A stretch of 64,000 bases of DNA from Certhia americana (Eukaryota > Chordata > Aves > Passeriformes > Certhiidae). Location of the stretch: assembly GCA_018697195.1 (NCBI GenBank), contig CM031861.1, positions 2,675,656 to 2,739,655 of the forward strand, in the 5' to 3' direction. The notes under the pieces are model-generated. The model did not search any database, was not told the origin of the DNA, and saw only the letters and a program-made list of their open reading frames with translations. This document shows positions 52,839-62,959 of this stretch, one piece after another (positions within the stretch are counted from its first letter, which is position 1; each line of letters opens with the position of its first letter). Both the position numbers and the translations under genes were made by a program.

Positions 52839-53916
52839 TTATTTAAAACAGAGCATCCTCAGAAGGATCCTCCTTCGAGCTGCCAACTTTTGAGGAGCCT
52901 CATTTGGCTTGGAGGAGCTCCCCGTGCGAATGGTTTTTTGGGAAGAACTCCAGCTCCCTTCTGCTTCTTCTGGAGGAATAAGCTCTGAAATAGGAGCACG
53001 GAGTTGTTTGCCACGTTTGGCGTGTGATGCCGTGCTCTGGGGAGCTGTGGTTTGCCCCTGGCAGCTCCAGGACCACTTACTGACAGTGACACCTTGCTGC
53101 TGGGAGTTCCTCACTGGAGCAGGCCGAGCTCCCAGTTTGACTTCCAGGTTCTTCTTGGCCACGTGCATCCTGAGGGCCGAGCGGGCCCCACTGATATCCG
53201 CCGCTCTGAGGGAACACAGGGAGTTGTCTGTGGCATCTTCTCCGTCCGGAGTTTGGCAGCTCCCGCTGAGGCTCGAGGAGCTGCCAGAGGAAGGGAGAGA
53301 TGCTTCCTGCTGCTCCTGGGAGCGCCTCACTGCAACAGGCTGGGCCCTCAGCTTGACTTCCAGGTTCTTCTTGGCCACGTGCATCCTCAAGGATGAGCAG
53401 TTTCTCCTGAAAAGGGAGCAGTGAGATTTGCCCACGGCGTCTTCTCCATCCGTAGCCTGGCAGCTCTCACTGAGGCTCTGGGAAGGATGTGTGCTCCCAG
53501 CAGAGCTGGAGGAGCTAGAGGAGGTGCAGCAGGACAGGTGGCCTCGCTCCAGCAGCTGCTCCAGGTCCTCCCAGGACCGCTGCCACAGCTCCGAGTCCCA
53601 CGGGAAGGACAGCCCGGGCCACAGCGGCATCAGCAGGTCCTGCAGCTCCCGGGCCGCTGTCACACAGGGGGTGCAGCCGGGGCTGCAGCCGCAGGGGAGG
53701 TACAGGGGGCTCCCGGGGGCAGCCGGGCCCTGGGGAGGGGTCTCCACAGCCGGGGGGGGAACCGGGAGCCCCCGGGAACGCTCGGCTGCGCCGGGAACCC
53801 CTGGCCCGGCTCCCGAGGCGCTTCCGCGCCTTCCAAACGCGGGTGGCCAGCAGGATGGCTGTTGTGGCCACCAGCAGGACAAGTGTGGGGAGCAGGAAAC
53901 TCATGGCTTCATCCAT
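52839..53916 (-). CDS. Membrane-anchored protein with two 72-aa repeats, apparent frameshift
   Basis: Starts MDEAMSFLLPTLVLLVATTA, a single N-terminal membrane helix, then a basic Arg-rich stretch (RVWKARKRLGSRARGSRRSR). The rest of the protein is in another frame: Cys-rich LYLPCGCSPGCTPC, ELQDLLMPLWPGLSFPW, then two repeats 216 bp apart, each with GEDA and LRMHVAKKNLEVKL, then a basic tail to a stop at 52839. The two frames overlap around 53740-53880; a G8 run (53752-53759) could hide a one-base indel. Architecture (N-terminal helix, short Cys box, repeated HVxKKxLE motif) recalls SPATA31/FAM205 testis proteins, but this is a weak impression. It may be a real gene with a sequence error or a young pseudogene. 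Confidence 0.5.
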
Positions 53917-54015
53917 GTCCCATCGTGGCCGCACTGGGAGCCAGGGGGTGGTGGCACGTGTCCCTACAGGATGTCCCAGTGCTGATGTCACAATGCTGCG
54001 GGTGGGACACCTCTG

Positions 54016-54065
54016 TGACGTCACATCCCCGCCTCGCCCCAGCGCTCACCCCTTCTGTGACGTCA
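54016..54065. promoter_or_regulatory. Two perfect CRE palindromes in a bidirectional promoter
   Basis: TGACGTCA occurs at 54016-54023 and 54058-54065, exactly 42 bp apart, 100-150 bp upstream of the minus-strand repeat protein and about 325 bp upstream of MRPL16. Paired CREs close to a start site are typical of CREM-driven testis genes. Confidence 0.6.
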
Positions 54066-54334
54066 CGGCCCCAGGTCGCTCATCCCGAATCCAAACCCGG
54101 CGCCGTGCCAGCTGCTGGGAGAATATGAACCCGATCCCCACGAACCCAGTACACCAGCCCAGCACAAAGGCTGGGAGTACATCCAGGCCACTTCCAGCGC
54201 CTCCTCGGGACCCTCGGGGGTCCCTCCCGCCGGCGAGCCCCGCCCGGTACGGGGCTGGGAATGGGAGGCGCCGCCTTGCCCTCCGGAACTAATGTTCCCG
54301 CCGCGTTTCCCGGCCGGACCAGGGGCGGGACGTG

Positions 54335-54388
54335 TTTGGGGACGGACCAATGGCGGCGCCCTTGCGGCACTTCCGGCGTGTCCCGGCG
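54335..54388 (+). promoter_or_regulatory. MRPL16: MRPL16 core promoter
   Basis: CCAAT followed by a YY1-like ATGGCGGC (about 54348-54358) and an ETS core CACTTCCGG (about 54368-54376) immediately precede the start codon; no TATA box. Typical of nuclear genes for mitochondrial ribosomal proteins. Confidence 0.55.
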
Positions 54389-55619
54389 ATGTGGCGATGG
54401 CGGCTCCCGGGGCTGCTCCGGGCCGGGGGAGGTCAGGGGGGGCTTGGCCCGAGGCGCCGAGGGGCCGCCCGTGCCTTGTGAGGGGCTCGGAAGGACGGGG
54501 GGACGTTTCTGGGCGCCTGGGGCTCGCGGGAGGGGGCTCGGGCGGGCGGTGGAAGGAACCTCCCGGGGAGGTAGCGGGAGCTTGGAGCTACTCCCGGCTG
54601 GGCTGCGGTGGCTTGGGGGAATCTGGAGACCGTGGAGGCCCCGCGGGGTCCTTTCTCCTGTCCCGGCCCTGCCCGTAACCTCCCGCTCTGTCCCGCAGGT
54701 CCCGGTGGTGTCGCAGTTCCCCGGGCGGGGCTCAAGAAGTTGTCGCTGCCCCCGGATTACAGCGGTGAGGGGGATGGAGGAGGCAGGGGCACTCCCCGGT
54801 CTGCTCCCGGCGATCCCGGTGATCCTGATGCGGGTGTTCCCCGGCAGGGATCACCATCCCGGAGAAGCCGAAGCTGAAGTTCCTGGACAAGGTGCCGGCG
54901 GTGCCCAAGGTCCAGCGGGAGCCCCGGCGGCTCCGTGATATCCGTGGCCCGTCCCAAGTGGCCACCGAGTTCACCCAGGGGCAGTACGGGATCCTGGTGA
55001 GCGGGAACAGGCACCGACCGGATCGGGGCGGGAGGATTCCAGAGGCTGGGATGGTGTGTCCCGTTCTCAGGCGGGACCTAGCAGCCTCCATTCCCCGTGT
55101 CCCTGACTGTGCCACCGTGTCCCCCCCACACAGGCTTTGGGCGGGGGGTACCTGCACTGGGGCCACTTGGAGATGATCCGCCTGACCGTGGGCCGCAGCA
55201 TGGATCCCAAATCCATGTTCGCCGTGTGGCGTGTGCCCGCCCCCTACAAGCCGGTGACGCGGAAGAGCCTGGGCCACCGGATGGGCGGCGGGAAGGGCCC
55301 CGTGGACCGCTACGTGACGGCGGTGAAGAGCGGGCAGCTGGTGGTGGAGGTGGGCGGGCGCTGCGAGTTCGGGGAGGTGTGGCCCTTCCTGGCCCGAGTG
55401 TCGCAGAAACTGCCCTTCCCCGCCGTGCCTGTCAGCCGGGAGAGCCTGCGGGAGATGCGGCGGGAGGAGGAGGAGAGGAGGCTGCACAACCAAAATCCCT
55501 GGACTTTCGAGCGCGTGGTGGCCTCCAACATGTTGGGGATGAGGAAGTACCTGAGCCCCTACGACCTGCAGCTCAAGGGACGCTACTGGGGCAAGTTTTT
55601 CCTGAAGCACAGAGTGTGA
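54389..55619 (+). CDS. MRPL16: MRPL16, mitochondrial ribosomal protein uL16m
   Basis: Large-subunit protein of the mitochondrial ribosome, homologue of bacterial L16, near the peptidyl-transferase centre. Exons 54389-54431, 54699-54764, 54848-54996, 55134-55619; 247 aa (human 251). The N-terminus [15 protein letters not shown] is a basic mitochondrial targeting sequence. The L16 core is clear: [72 protein letters not shown], ending [12 protein letters not shown]. All junctions are in phase. Neighbour of STX3 in tail-to-tail orientation, as in human. Confidence 0.96.
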
Positions 55620-55647
55620 GCGGCGGCTGGATTGGATTCCTTTGGGA

Positions 55648-55653
55648 ATTAAA
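55648..55653 (+). terminator. MRPL16: Polyadenylation signal of MRPL16 (ATTAAA)
   Basis: ATTAAA about 30 bp after the stop codon, giving a very short 3' UTR that ends just before the 88-bp minisatellite. Confidence 0.65.
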
Positions 55654-55664
55654 CTTTTCCGTGA

Positions 55665-56130
55665 GAGCCTGGAGTGGGGTTTGGAGCTGGGGACGCAAGG
55701 CTGGGAGCATCCTGAGGGATATGTGGATCAGGGTTTGAGGGATGAGGATCTTTATCCCAAAGTGGGGTTTGGAGCTGGGAATGCTGGGCTGGGAGTGTCC
55801 TGAGGGATATGTGGATCAGGGTTTGAGGGATGAGGATCTTTATCCCAAAGTGGGGTTTGCAGCTGGGAATGCTGGGCTGGGAGTGTCCTGAGGGATATGT
55901 GGATCAGGGTTTGAGGGATGAGGATCTTTATCCCAAAGTGGGGTTTGGAGCTGAGAATGCTGGGCTGGGAGTGTCCTGAGGGATATGTGGATCAGGGTTT
56001 GAGGGATGAGGATCTTTATCCCAAAGTGGGGTTTGCAGCTGGGAATGCTGGGCTGGGAGCGTCCTGAGGGATATGTGGATCAGGGTTTGAGGGATGAGAA
56101 TCTTTATCCCAAGGTGGGGTTTGGAGCTAG
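55665..56130. repeat. 88-bp minisatellite between MRPL16 and STX3
   Basis: Five consecutive copies of an 88-bp unit; the anchor GATGAGGATCTTTATCCCAA recurs at 55741, 55829, 55917, 56005 and (variant) 56093. Copies are nearly identical, so the array is young. It lies between the convergent 3' ends. Confidence 0.92.
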
Positions 56131-56277
56131 AAGCATGCAGCTGGGTTATAAATGGATTGGGGTTTGAAGCACGACTATCCTGAAGTATTTTAAAATCCTG
56201 AAGGATTTTAGAGCCAGGAGTATCCTGAGGGATCCATGGATCAGGTTGGAGCCAGGAGGCAGAGTGTAGGTGAGCTC

Positions 56278-56283
56278 TTTATT
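56278..56283 (-). terminator. STX3: Distal polyadenylation signal of STX3
   Basis: AATAAA on the minus strand about 590 bp beyond the stop of the distal (SIFA-type) membrane-anchor exon. Confidence 0.7.
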
Positions 56284-56869
56284 GAGGAGGAAGGCTCCAG
56301 CATGGGTGGCTGCACATCCAAGGAGCTCCAAGCACAGGGAGAGGCTCCCCTGGCCGCCCCGGCAAGGCAGAGCCCTGTGTCCCCCCTGAGAGGGACACGG
56401 CCCCTCCGGCCGCTCCGTGCCACCGAGGAGGGGCTGCTTGTCACAGCGGCCACTGACTGTCACCCGAGTGGAGGAGGAGGAGGAGTGAGGGGACCTCGGC
56501 ACTGGGAGGGGAGCAGGGAGCACAGTGGGTGGGCTCCACTCATCCAGGGACATGTGGGATGTCCTCGGGGCTCCGGGGATCAGGGCTTGGCCGGGGTCTC
56601 TCCGATGGATCATCCAGGCAGGGGGGCAGGAGGTGGAAAGGCCACCTGTGACAGGGAGAAAGGTGAGGTGACACTCAGGAGGGAGGGGACGTGGCTCCCA
56701 GTGCTGTCACCATCCCCATCCCTGCCCAGCCTGGCAGCTTGGGGACACTCAGGGTGAATCCAAGCCTGGCAAGGCCCGAACTGTCTCCCTGGGATTGGGG
56801 GGGTACCAGGGACCCCCTGTGCCACCCCCAGCCCCGTCCATGTCACCTGGAGGGCAGCGGGTGGGGGGC

Positions 56870-59800
56870 TCAGGCGAAGATGCTCCCGATGCTGGATGCC
56901 AGGATGATGGCGAGGATGATGCAGCACAACATGATCATGATCTTCTTCTGCTCGGGGAGACAGGGAATGTGAGGCAGGGACATAGCTGGGGAGGGGGACA
57001 GGGACAGGGAATGAGCTGGGCAGGAAGACAGGGGATAAGGATGGGGCTGGGCAAGGGGACAAGGAATAGGGAGGGGGACGACAAGGATAGGGGCTCTGGA
57101 GTGGGGGGAAAGGACAGAAATAGGGCAAAGGACAAGGATAGAGGCAGGGGAGGGGACAGAGAAGGTGGCAGGGCAGGTGTGAGCTGGTTTTGTGTAGCAC
57201 AGGGAGGTGACAGTGCCAGCGTGCCCTGGGACAGGTGACCAAACACTGTGACATACCCAAAAACTTGGCGGGGGTTGGGGCAAGGGACAGTCTGGACAGG
57301 GTCCGGGAATTGGGGGTGTCCCCAGCCCCGCGCTTCCCCCTCGTGTCCTACAGCACCGGGAAGCGGGGCCGGTGCAGCCCCTAAATCCCCGGACACCGGG
57401 AACCGAGCCGCAGCCGTGCCGGTGGCTTTGGGTGTTCCCGGTGCCAGCACGGAGAGGAGGCGCGGGGCGGATCATCGGATTTTTATTGGCAACTTGATTT
57501 AAAAAACCACGTACCAACGCATCCTCTCGCCCGGACTCAAAGCCAATAAGATGACCGGGGTCGGGGGATTGGGACCTCGCGACAGCTCCGGCTTCACAGC
57601 ACGGGGAACAAAAACCACGCTGGTGCCACCAACCCCGTGTCCGTCCCTGTTCCCTGCCCTCATTCCACCGGGATGCCCGCGCGGGTGATCGTCCGTACTC
57701 TTGGATGTGTGTCCTGTCACGCCTTGGCACCAGTGCCGCGTCCCAGGGACGGAATCCCCGTTCCCTTCGTGGGGACATAGTGGCAGACCGGCAGGACGGG
57801 CTGAAAAGCGGGGGCTGAGCCCGCGGAGGGAGCCGTGAGCACGGAGGGCTGGAGCAGCAGGGTCCGGGAGGACAGGGAGAGGAGGTGTCCAGGATCATTT
57901 CCGTGATTATCCCGCCGGAGTGACATCGCTGGATTGGTCGGAGCTTCTGGAGGGGGAAAGAGGAGCTGGAGGCGCCGGCGGGGAAGGGTAGGGATTGCAG
58001 CAGGAAGGAGGGAGCGTGGATGGCAGAGATGGATGTGGGAGAGACAAATCAGAGCCTGGACAACACGGACCCCCAGAGTTCGCAGGTCCTCGAGCAACAC
58101 AGACCCTCAGCACTGCAACCCCCCAAAAAGCAGACAACCACAGCAAAAAAAAAAAAAAAAAAAAAAGAAAAAGGCACTAAGGCCCCTGAGCACCAAGACC
58201 CCCCAAAAACACAGACCCAGGGCACCATGGGCCCCCAACACTTGCCATAGCCCAGTACTGCAGACCCTCAAGACACCCCCATCACCACAGACCCGAGACC
58301 ACCAAACCCACAGCCAGCACCCCCGGTTTCCCTGTGTACACAACATGTGGCTCCCCCAATCCAAAGCACTGGAGCCCCCCCCAAGCAGGAGGTGACATTG
58401 GGATCCCCCAGGGCTCTGTGCCCCCGCAGTGGGGGTCCCCTGCCCCCCAACACTTACAGACCCCCGCCCCAGGGGCTATTTTAGGTTCAGCCCCACCGAG
58501 AGTCCAATGATGAGGGCAACTGTCCCCAGCAAGAGCACGGCCACTGCCACCAAAATCAGCAGCTTCTGGGGGAACAGGGGCGAGTCGGGGGTGGTGACAC
58601 CTGTTCATGGGGGGGGGCATGATGGCACCAAGGGGCCCTGAAGAGCCAGAGGTGCTGCAGAGCCGCGGGGGTGTGGCAGGAGGGGCAGAGTCCTCACCAG
58701 CTCATCACACCTGAGGGTGGGAGGGGGCTCAGGGGACAGCAGTGGGACAGAGAGGGACAGAGGTGCCAACCTCCCGTGGGGTCACTGGGGGGAGGTGGGA
58801 GTTATTTGGGTCAGTTGGGGGATACGAAGGGTGGCTGAGGGGGGACAGGAGATGGATGAGGGAAATAAAGGGATCTCAGGGCAGCTGGAGGATAGGGGGA
58901 AGTGCTGGCAACAGTTAGAGGGGGACACTGAGGGTACCTCTGGGATGCTGGGGGCTACAGAGGGGACACTGGGGGCTACAGAGAGGTCACTGGGGGCCAT
59001 GGAGAGGATACGGGGGCCATCAGTCTGTCTCACCCTCCTGGCCTCGCTTTGGTACTTCACAGCCTTTTTGGTGTCGGCCACGGCCCGTTCCACAAATCCA
59101 ACGGACTGGTCCATGTTGTTCTCTATGCGGTCGATCATGGCTCCCTAAGGAGCACCCAGGGGACACAGAGAGAGGGGGGGGGGCACTGAGAGCACCCCAG
59201 GGTGCTGGCACCCACCCACCTGGTGCACCTGGCCCCAGCACCAGATCGTCTCCGTGCTCTGCTCCACATAGCTCTGCTCTGTGTTATCCAGCAGCCCACC
59301 CTGGGGGAGAAGGGACAGGGTTGGTGGGGACACGGTGACACAACCCCACAGCACGTGGCACGCTCGCACACGCCGGTACTCACCCATCCCCGGGACACGC
59401 AGCAGCTCCTCGCGTGGCATGGGGGGACAGAGAGGGGCTGAGAGAGGGGACGGCACCACCGCAGGGTTGGGGACACTGTTGTGTCCCCTCCAGGCCACCA
59501 CGGGGTGGTGGGTGTCTCCATGGGAACATGTGCAGTGGTCACCCCCCCCCAGCCCATATCGCTCCATGCCTGGACCCCCCTGTGCAGGTCCCTGGGCCAC
59601 TCCACGGTCCCGTGCAGGCCCCTGTGACCCCACACTTGGGTCCCTGCTTGTCCCTGGTCACCCTATGCGTAAGTCCCTGCTTGTCCCCATATGTGTGTCC
59701 TTGCTCATCCCTGTGACCCTGTGCCCAAATCCCTGCTCATGTCCATGTCCCCATACACAGGTCATCCCTGTGACCCCATACCCAGGTCCCTGCCTGTCCA

Positions 59801-62800
59801 TGTGACCCCATATCCAGATCCCTGCCTGTCCCTGTGTCCCCATGGCCACGTCCCTGCGTGTCCCCATACCTGATTCTCCACCAGCATAGCAATGTCCACG
59901 AACATGTCATGGAGCTCCTTGATGCTGCTCTCCAGGCGCACGATGTCCTTGTGCCGCCCCTCGATTTCGCTCAGCGCCTGCTTCGAGATCTGCGAGTCCA
60001 TGATCTGCAGGGACAAGGGAATGTCAGCAAGGAGGCCTGGCCAGTGACACACCCCACGTGTCCCCATGTCAGGGCTCACCCCCGAGGTGAAGATGGAGGG
60101 GTTCCCACTCTCCAGCATCTCCTCCAGCTCCTCATCTGTCGTGTTCTTGCCGGCTGCGAGGCACGTGGGGATGGGTTGGGAACAGGCTCTGCCCAGTTTG
60201 GGATAAGGGGTGGGGTCTGTGGGGTCTGGCCCCACCCAGTTAACTAAACTTGGTCAAATGGGGGAGGTCTGAGCAAGTTAGATCCTCCCACTGTGTGAAA
60301 CAGGCGAGGGTTGACGCCCAGGGCCCCTTGGTCACGCACTGATTTCCAGCTGGCGTTGGATCCGGCCCTTGCTCCGCTCCCGGAAATCCACCTGCGCCTC
60401 GTTGTACTTGGTCATGACATCCACGAACTTGCGGGACAGGACCGAGTGCTGGGGACAGGGACAGGGGTGTGAGGATAAGGACAGGGACTTTGGGATGGGA
60501 GCACCCCCACGCATAGCGTGACCCTGGGGGACTGGACTTGGTCCTGGGGACGGGGACATGGAACACTCCAGGCATGGCATGTCCCTGTGGGCCATTTTCA
60601 CAGGTGACAGGAGCAAGGACAGAGGTGTGGCACCACCCAGGGTGCTGGGGATGGGGACAGGAAGTCAGATCAGTGACACTCTGGGCATGGCATGTTCCTG
60701 ATCCCAGTGTGGACAGGATAATGCGCTGAGAGTGGGGACAGTGGCATGAGACCCAGGGGACCCCGGATGCAGCATGTCCCAGCACAGGGTGACAGGACAG
60801 AGAATTGGGGATGGGGCAGAGGGACACAAAGCCTGGGATGACAGGGTGCTGCTGGGGATAGAACTGGGAGACTTGGGCACCTCTGGACATCCCCAGTCCA
60901 TGGGGGACAGGGTGGGACCCGGGGACACTGGCTGTGGACCAGAGCTCACCTGGGACTTGCGTATCCGGAGGTCGGCGGAGGATCGTGCCTCGTCCTGCTC
61001 AATGTTCCTCTCCATGCCTGGAGAGAGACAGACCTCAACCCATCAGGAACCTTCCCCTCTGCCAGCCCTCATGATCCCAGTGGCACAGGGGGACAGGGAC
61101 ACCCATGACACAGCGGTGGGGACAGGGCCACTCACTCTTCAGCTTGTTACGGACGCTGTTGGCCATTTTCTTGATCTCTGCCGTCAGCTGCTCCAGGTCA
61201 TCTTTGGTCTCTGTGGGATCACAGCTGTGAGCCACCATGGGAATGTCCCCAGGGAGGGTCCCCTGCCAGGGAGGCTGTGGGGACACTGTGACAGCACTCA
61301 CTCTGCTCTGGGATGGGGGCTGAGAGGATGATGCTGTAGAGCTTCTTGGCTTCCTCCACGTTCTCTGAGATCTTGTCAATGTTCTGCCGGGTCTCCTCAA
61401 TCTGGGCATGCCCGGGAAGATTTTGGGGGGGTTAGGAGGCAGCCCTACACCCCCCAGCCCCGCTCCAAGCCCTCCCTCACCTCCGAGAAGAACTCATCCA
61501 TGAACGCCGTGTTGTCCACAGCGATCTCCAGCTCCTCCTCGTCGTCTGCATCCTGCTTCTGTTGGGACACAGCACTCAGGGGGGACCCCCTGCCCTGACA
61601 GAGCCCCCCCTGGGCCCCCCTCGGGGGTGACAGGGACAGCCACGGGGATGTGGTAGTACAGCGGAGACATCTGCAGCAGGGGAGAGCCGGGGGGGCCGAA
61701 CCCAGCTCACATCTGGCCACACGTGGCTGGGAATTAAGGGATTGCTGGGCTTGGCCAGAGGGAGGGAACGGGGACGGCGATGGGATGGGGATGGGACAGG
61801 GTTTATGTCCCCAGTTGTGGCCCCATGGCAGTTCTGGGGCAGCCCTGTGGGACACGAAGGTGGCTGGTGCCCCTCACCCTGGTGTCATGCCCAGGCCCCC
61901 ACCCATGTGCTCCCAAATCCAGCCCTTTCCAAAACTCAACCTCAGCCCTTCTGCCTCCCCTCACCCCCTCAGTTCCACAAGCACCCCGGGGGTGTTGTTG
62001 GGGTGCCATGGAGAGGGGGACAGACCCCAGGCTGGGACCCCCCACCCCCCTCCTCAAGCTGCTGGAGTAAAAATAAAATTAATCCCTTCACTCCCCCCTG
62101 AGGGCTTTATCTGATGGCTCCATAATCCCGGTAAATCCCTGCCAAGCCTCCCTGCCACAGCCAGGCGCCCGGCCGCGAGCTGGGGGCCTGCTGGGACCCC
62201 CAAGATCCGTGGGGAGACGACCCTGGGGAGCCTCCCAGGAGTGGGGGGACATGGGGCCCCATGGTGGAGCAGGAAAAGGGAGAAGGAAGTGGCGCTGGTG
62301 GCGGGAACACGGGGAAGTGCGGGGTGCAGGATGGGGTGCAGGCCCCCCAAATCCACTGCTATCCCCTGCAGGATGGGCACCCCCCTAGGCCGCGTGGGGG
62401 CTGCTGTCCCCCAATTGCACCCCACGGTGTGGGGGGACGGGACCCGACTGTCACCCCAAAACACCCACTGTCCCCCCAAACCGCACGGGGATGACTCCCC
62501 CAGTCCCTCCCACCTGACAGCACCATTGTAGGAAGGCTCAGCGTCCCCCATCTGCCATGGGGTGACCCCCGTGACACCCCCATGCACAGCCGGGGGGGGC
62601 TCTCCATGCCATCCGTCCCGTGGTGTCCCCGCCCAGCATGGATTGGGGTGTCCCCGAGACCCCAGTCCACATTGGGATAGGGTCTGAGGTCCCCCCCATC
62701 CCTGTGACACCCCCAACGTACCGTGGGATGGCGTTTCAGTGACATCCACCCCACGATGTCCCCATCCACCGCACACTTGGTTTTTGGGGTCCCCTCTCCC

Positions 62801-62950
62801 CGTGATGCCCCCGCCCACCATGGGGCGAGGTCTCGGGGACCCCCATCCCGGCGTCACCCTTTTCCTGAGGGGGCCCCTGGCGGTGTCCCCTGTCCCCTCC
62901 CCACGTCAGGGGTCCCTCACCGCCTTGAGCTGCTCCAGCCGGTCCTTCAT
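56870..62950 (-). CDS. STX3: STX3, plasma-membrane Qa-SNARE syntaxin-3
   Basis: Target-membrane SNARE for apical and ribbon-synapse exocytosis; pairs with SNAP23/25, VAMPs and MUNC18. Exons: 62921-62950, 61481-61558, 61302-61401, 61136-61210, 60950-61017, 60340-60448, 60080-60153, 59870-60004, 59034-59144, then one of two anchors: 56870-56947 (285 aa form) or 58476-58565 (289 aa, same length as human). Habc domain about 27-145 ([36 protein letters not shown]); linker; SNARE motif about 188-250 ([20 protein letters not shown] with the zero-layer Gln at the exon end; [20 protein letters not shown]). The distal anchor [20 protein letters not shown] resembles STX1A/STX3B; the proximal one ends [10 protein letters not shown] like STX3A. 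A further degenerate exon lies at 59220-59300. Confidence 0.93.
57482..57487 (-). terminator. STX3: Proximal polyadenylation signal of STX3 (A-type isoform)
   Basis: AATAAA on the minus strand, about 990 bp beyond the stop of the GLSVGLN-type anchor exon and upstream of the distal anchor exon. It would terminate transcripts that use the proximal anchor. Confidence 0.55.
58476..58565 (-). other. STX3: Alternative STX3 terminal exon (STX3A-type anchor)
   Basis: Phase-0 acceptor (CCCCCAG|AAG) followed by [20 protein letters not shown] then GLSVGLNLK and a stop. This closely matches the human STX3A anchor, so alternative C-termini are retained. Joined to exon 59034-59144 it gives a 289-aa protein. 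Confidence 0.85.
59220..59300 (-). other. STX3: Degenerate alternative SNARE exon of STX3
   Basis: Good acceptor (CCCCCAG) and donor (CAG|GTGGGT) flank 81 nt in phase 0. The peptide begins [19 protein letters not shown], like the STX3A second-half SNARE exon (GEMLDNIE...), but then becomes WCWGQVHQ and is 30 nt shorter than the standard 111-nt exon. It lacks most hydrophobic SNARE layers. It is probably the relic of the mutually exclusive A-type exon. Confidence 0.5.
59650..59860. repeat. Degenerate repeat in STX3 intron 8
   Basis: Imperfect units of the type GTCCCTGCTTGTCCCCATA / TGTGACCCCATACCCAG, about 35 bp period. A similar but different loose repeat (GGGGACACTGGGGGCTACAG) lies at about 58920-59010. 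Confidence 0.6.
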
Positions 62951-62959
62951 GGTGCCCCC

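Noticed and set aside
53725..53800. A micro-intron to explain the frame change in the repeat-protein gene
   Set aside because: The only GT...AG pair would be about 70 nt with a poor donor, and its phases do not match.
59034..59300. Treating 59220-59300 and 59034-59144 as consecutive constitutive STX3 exons
   Set aside because: Both encode the start of the second-half SNARE motif; using both would duplicate layers and break the heptad register, so they are read as alternatives.
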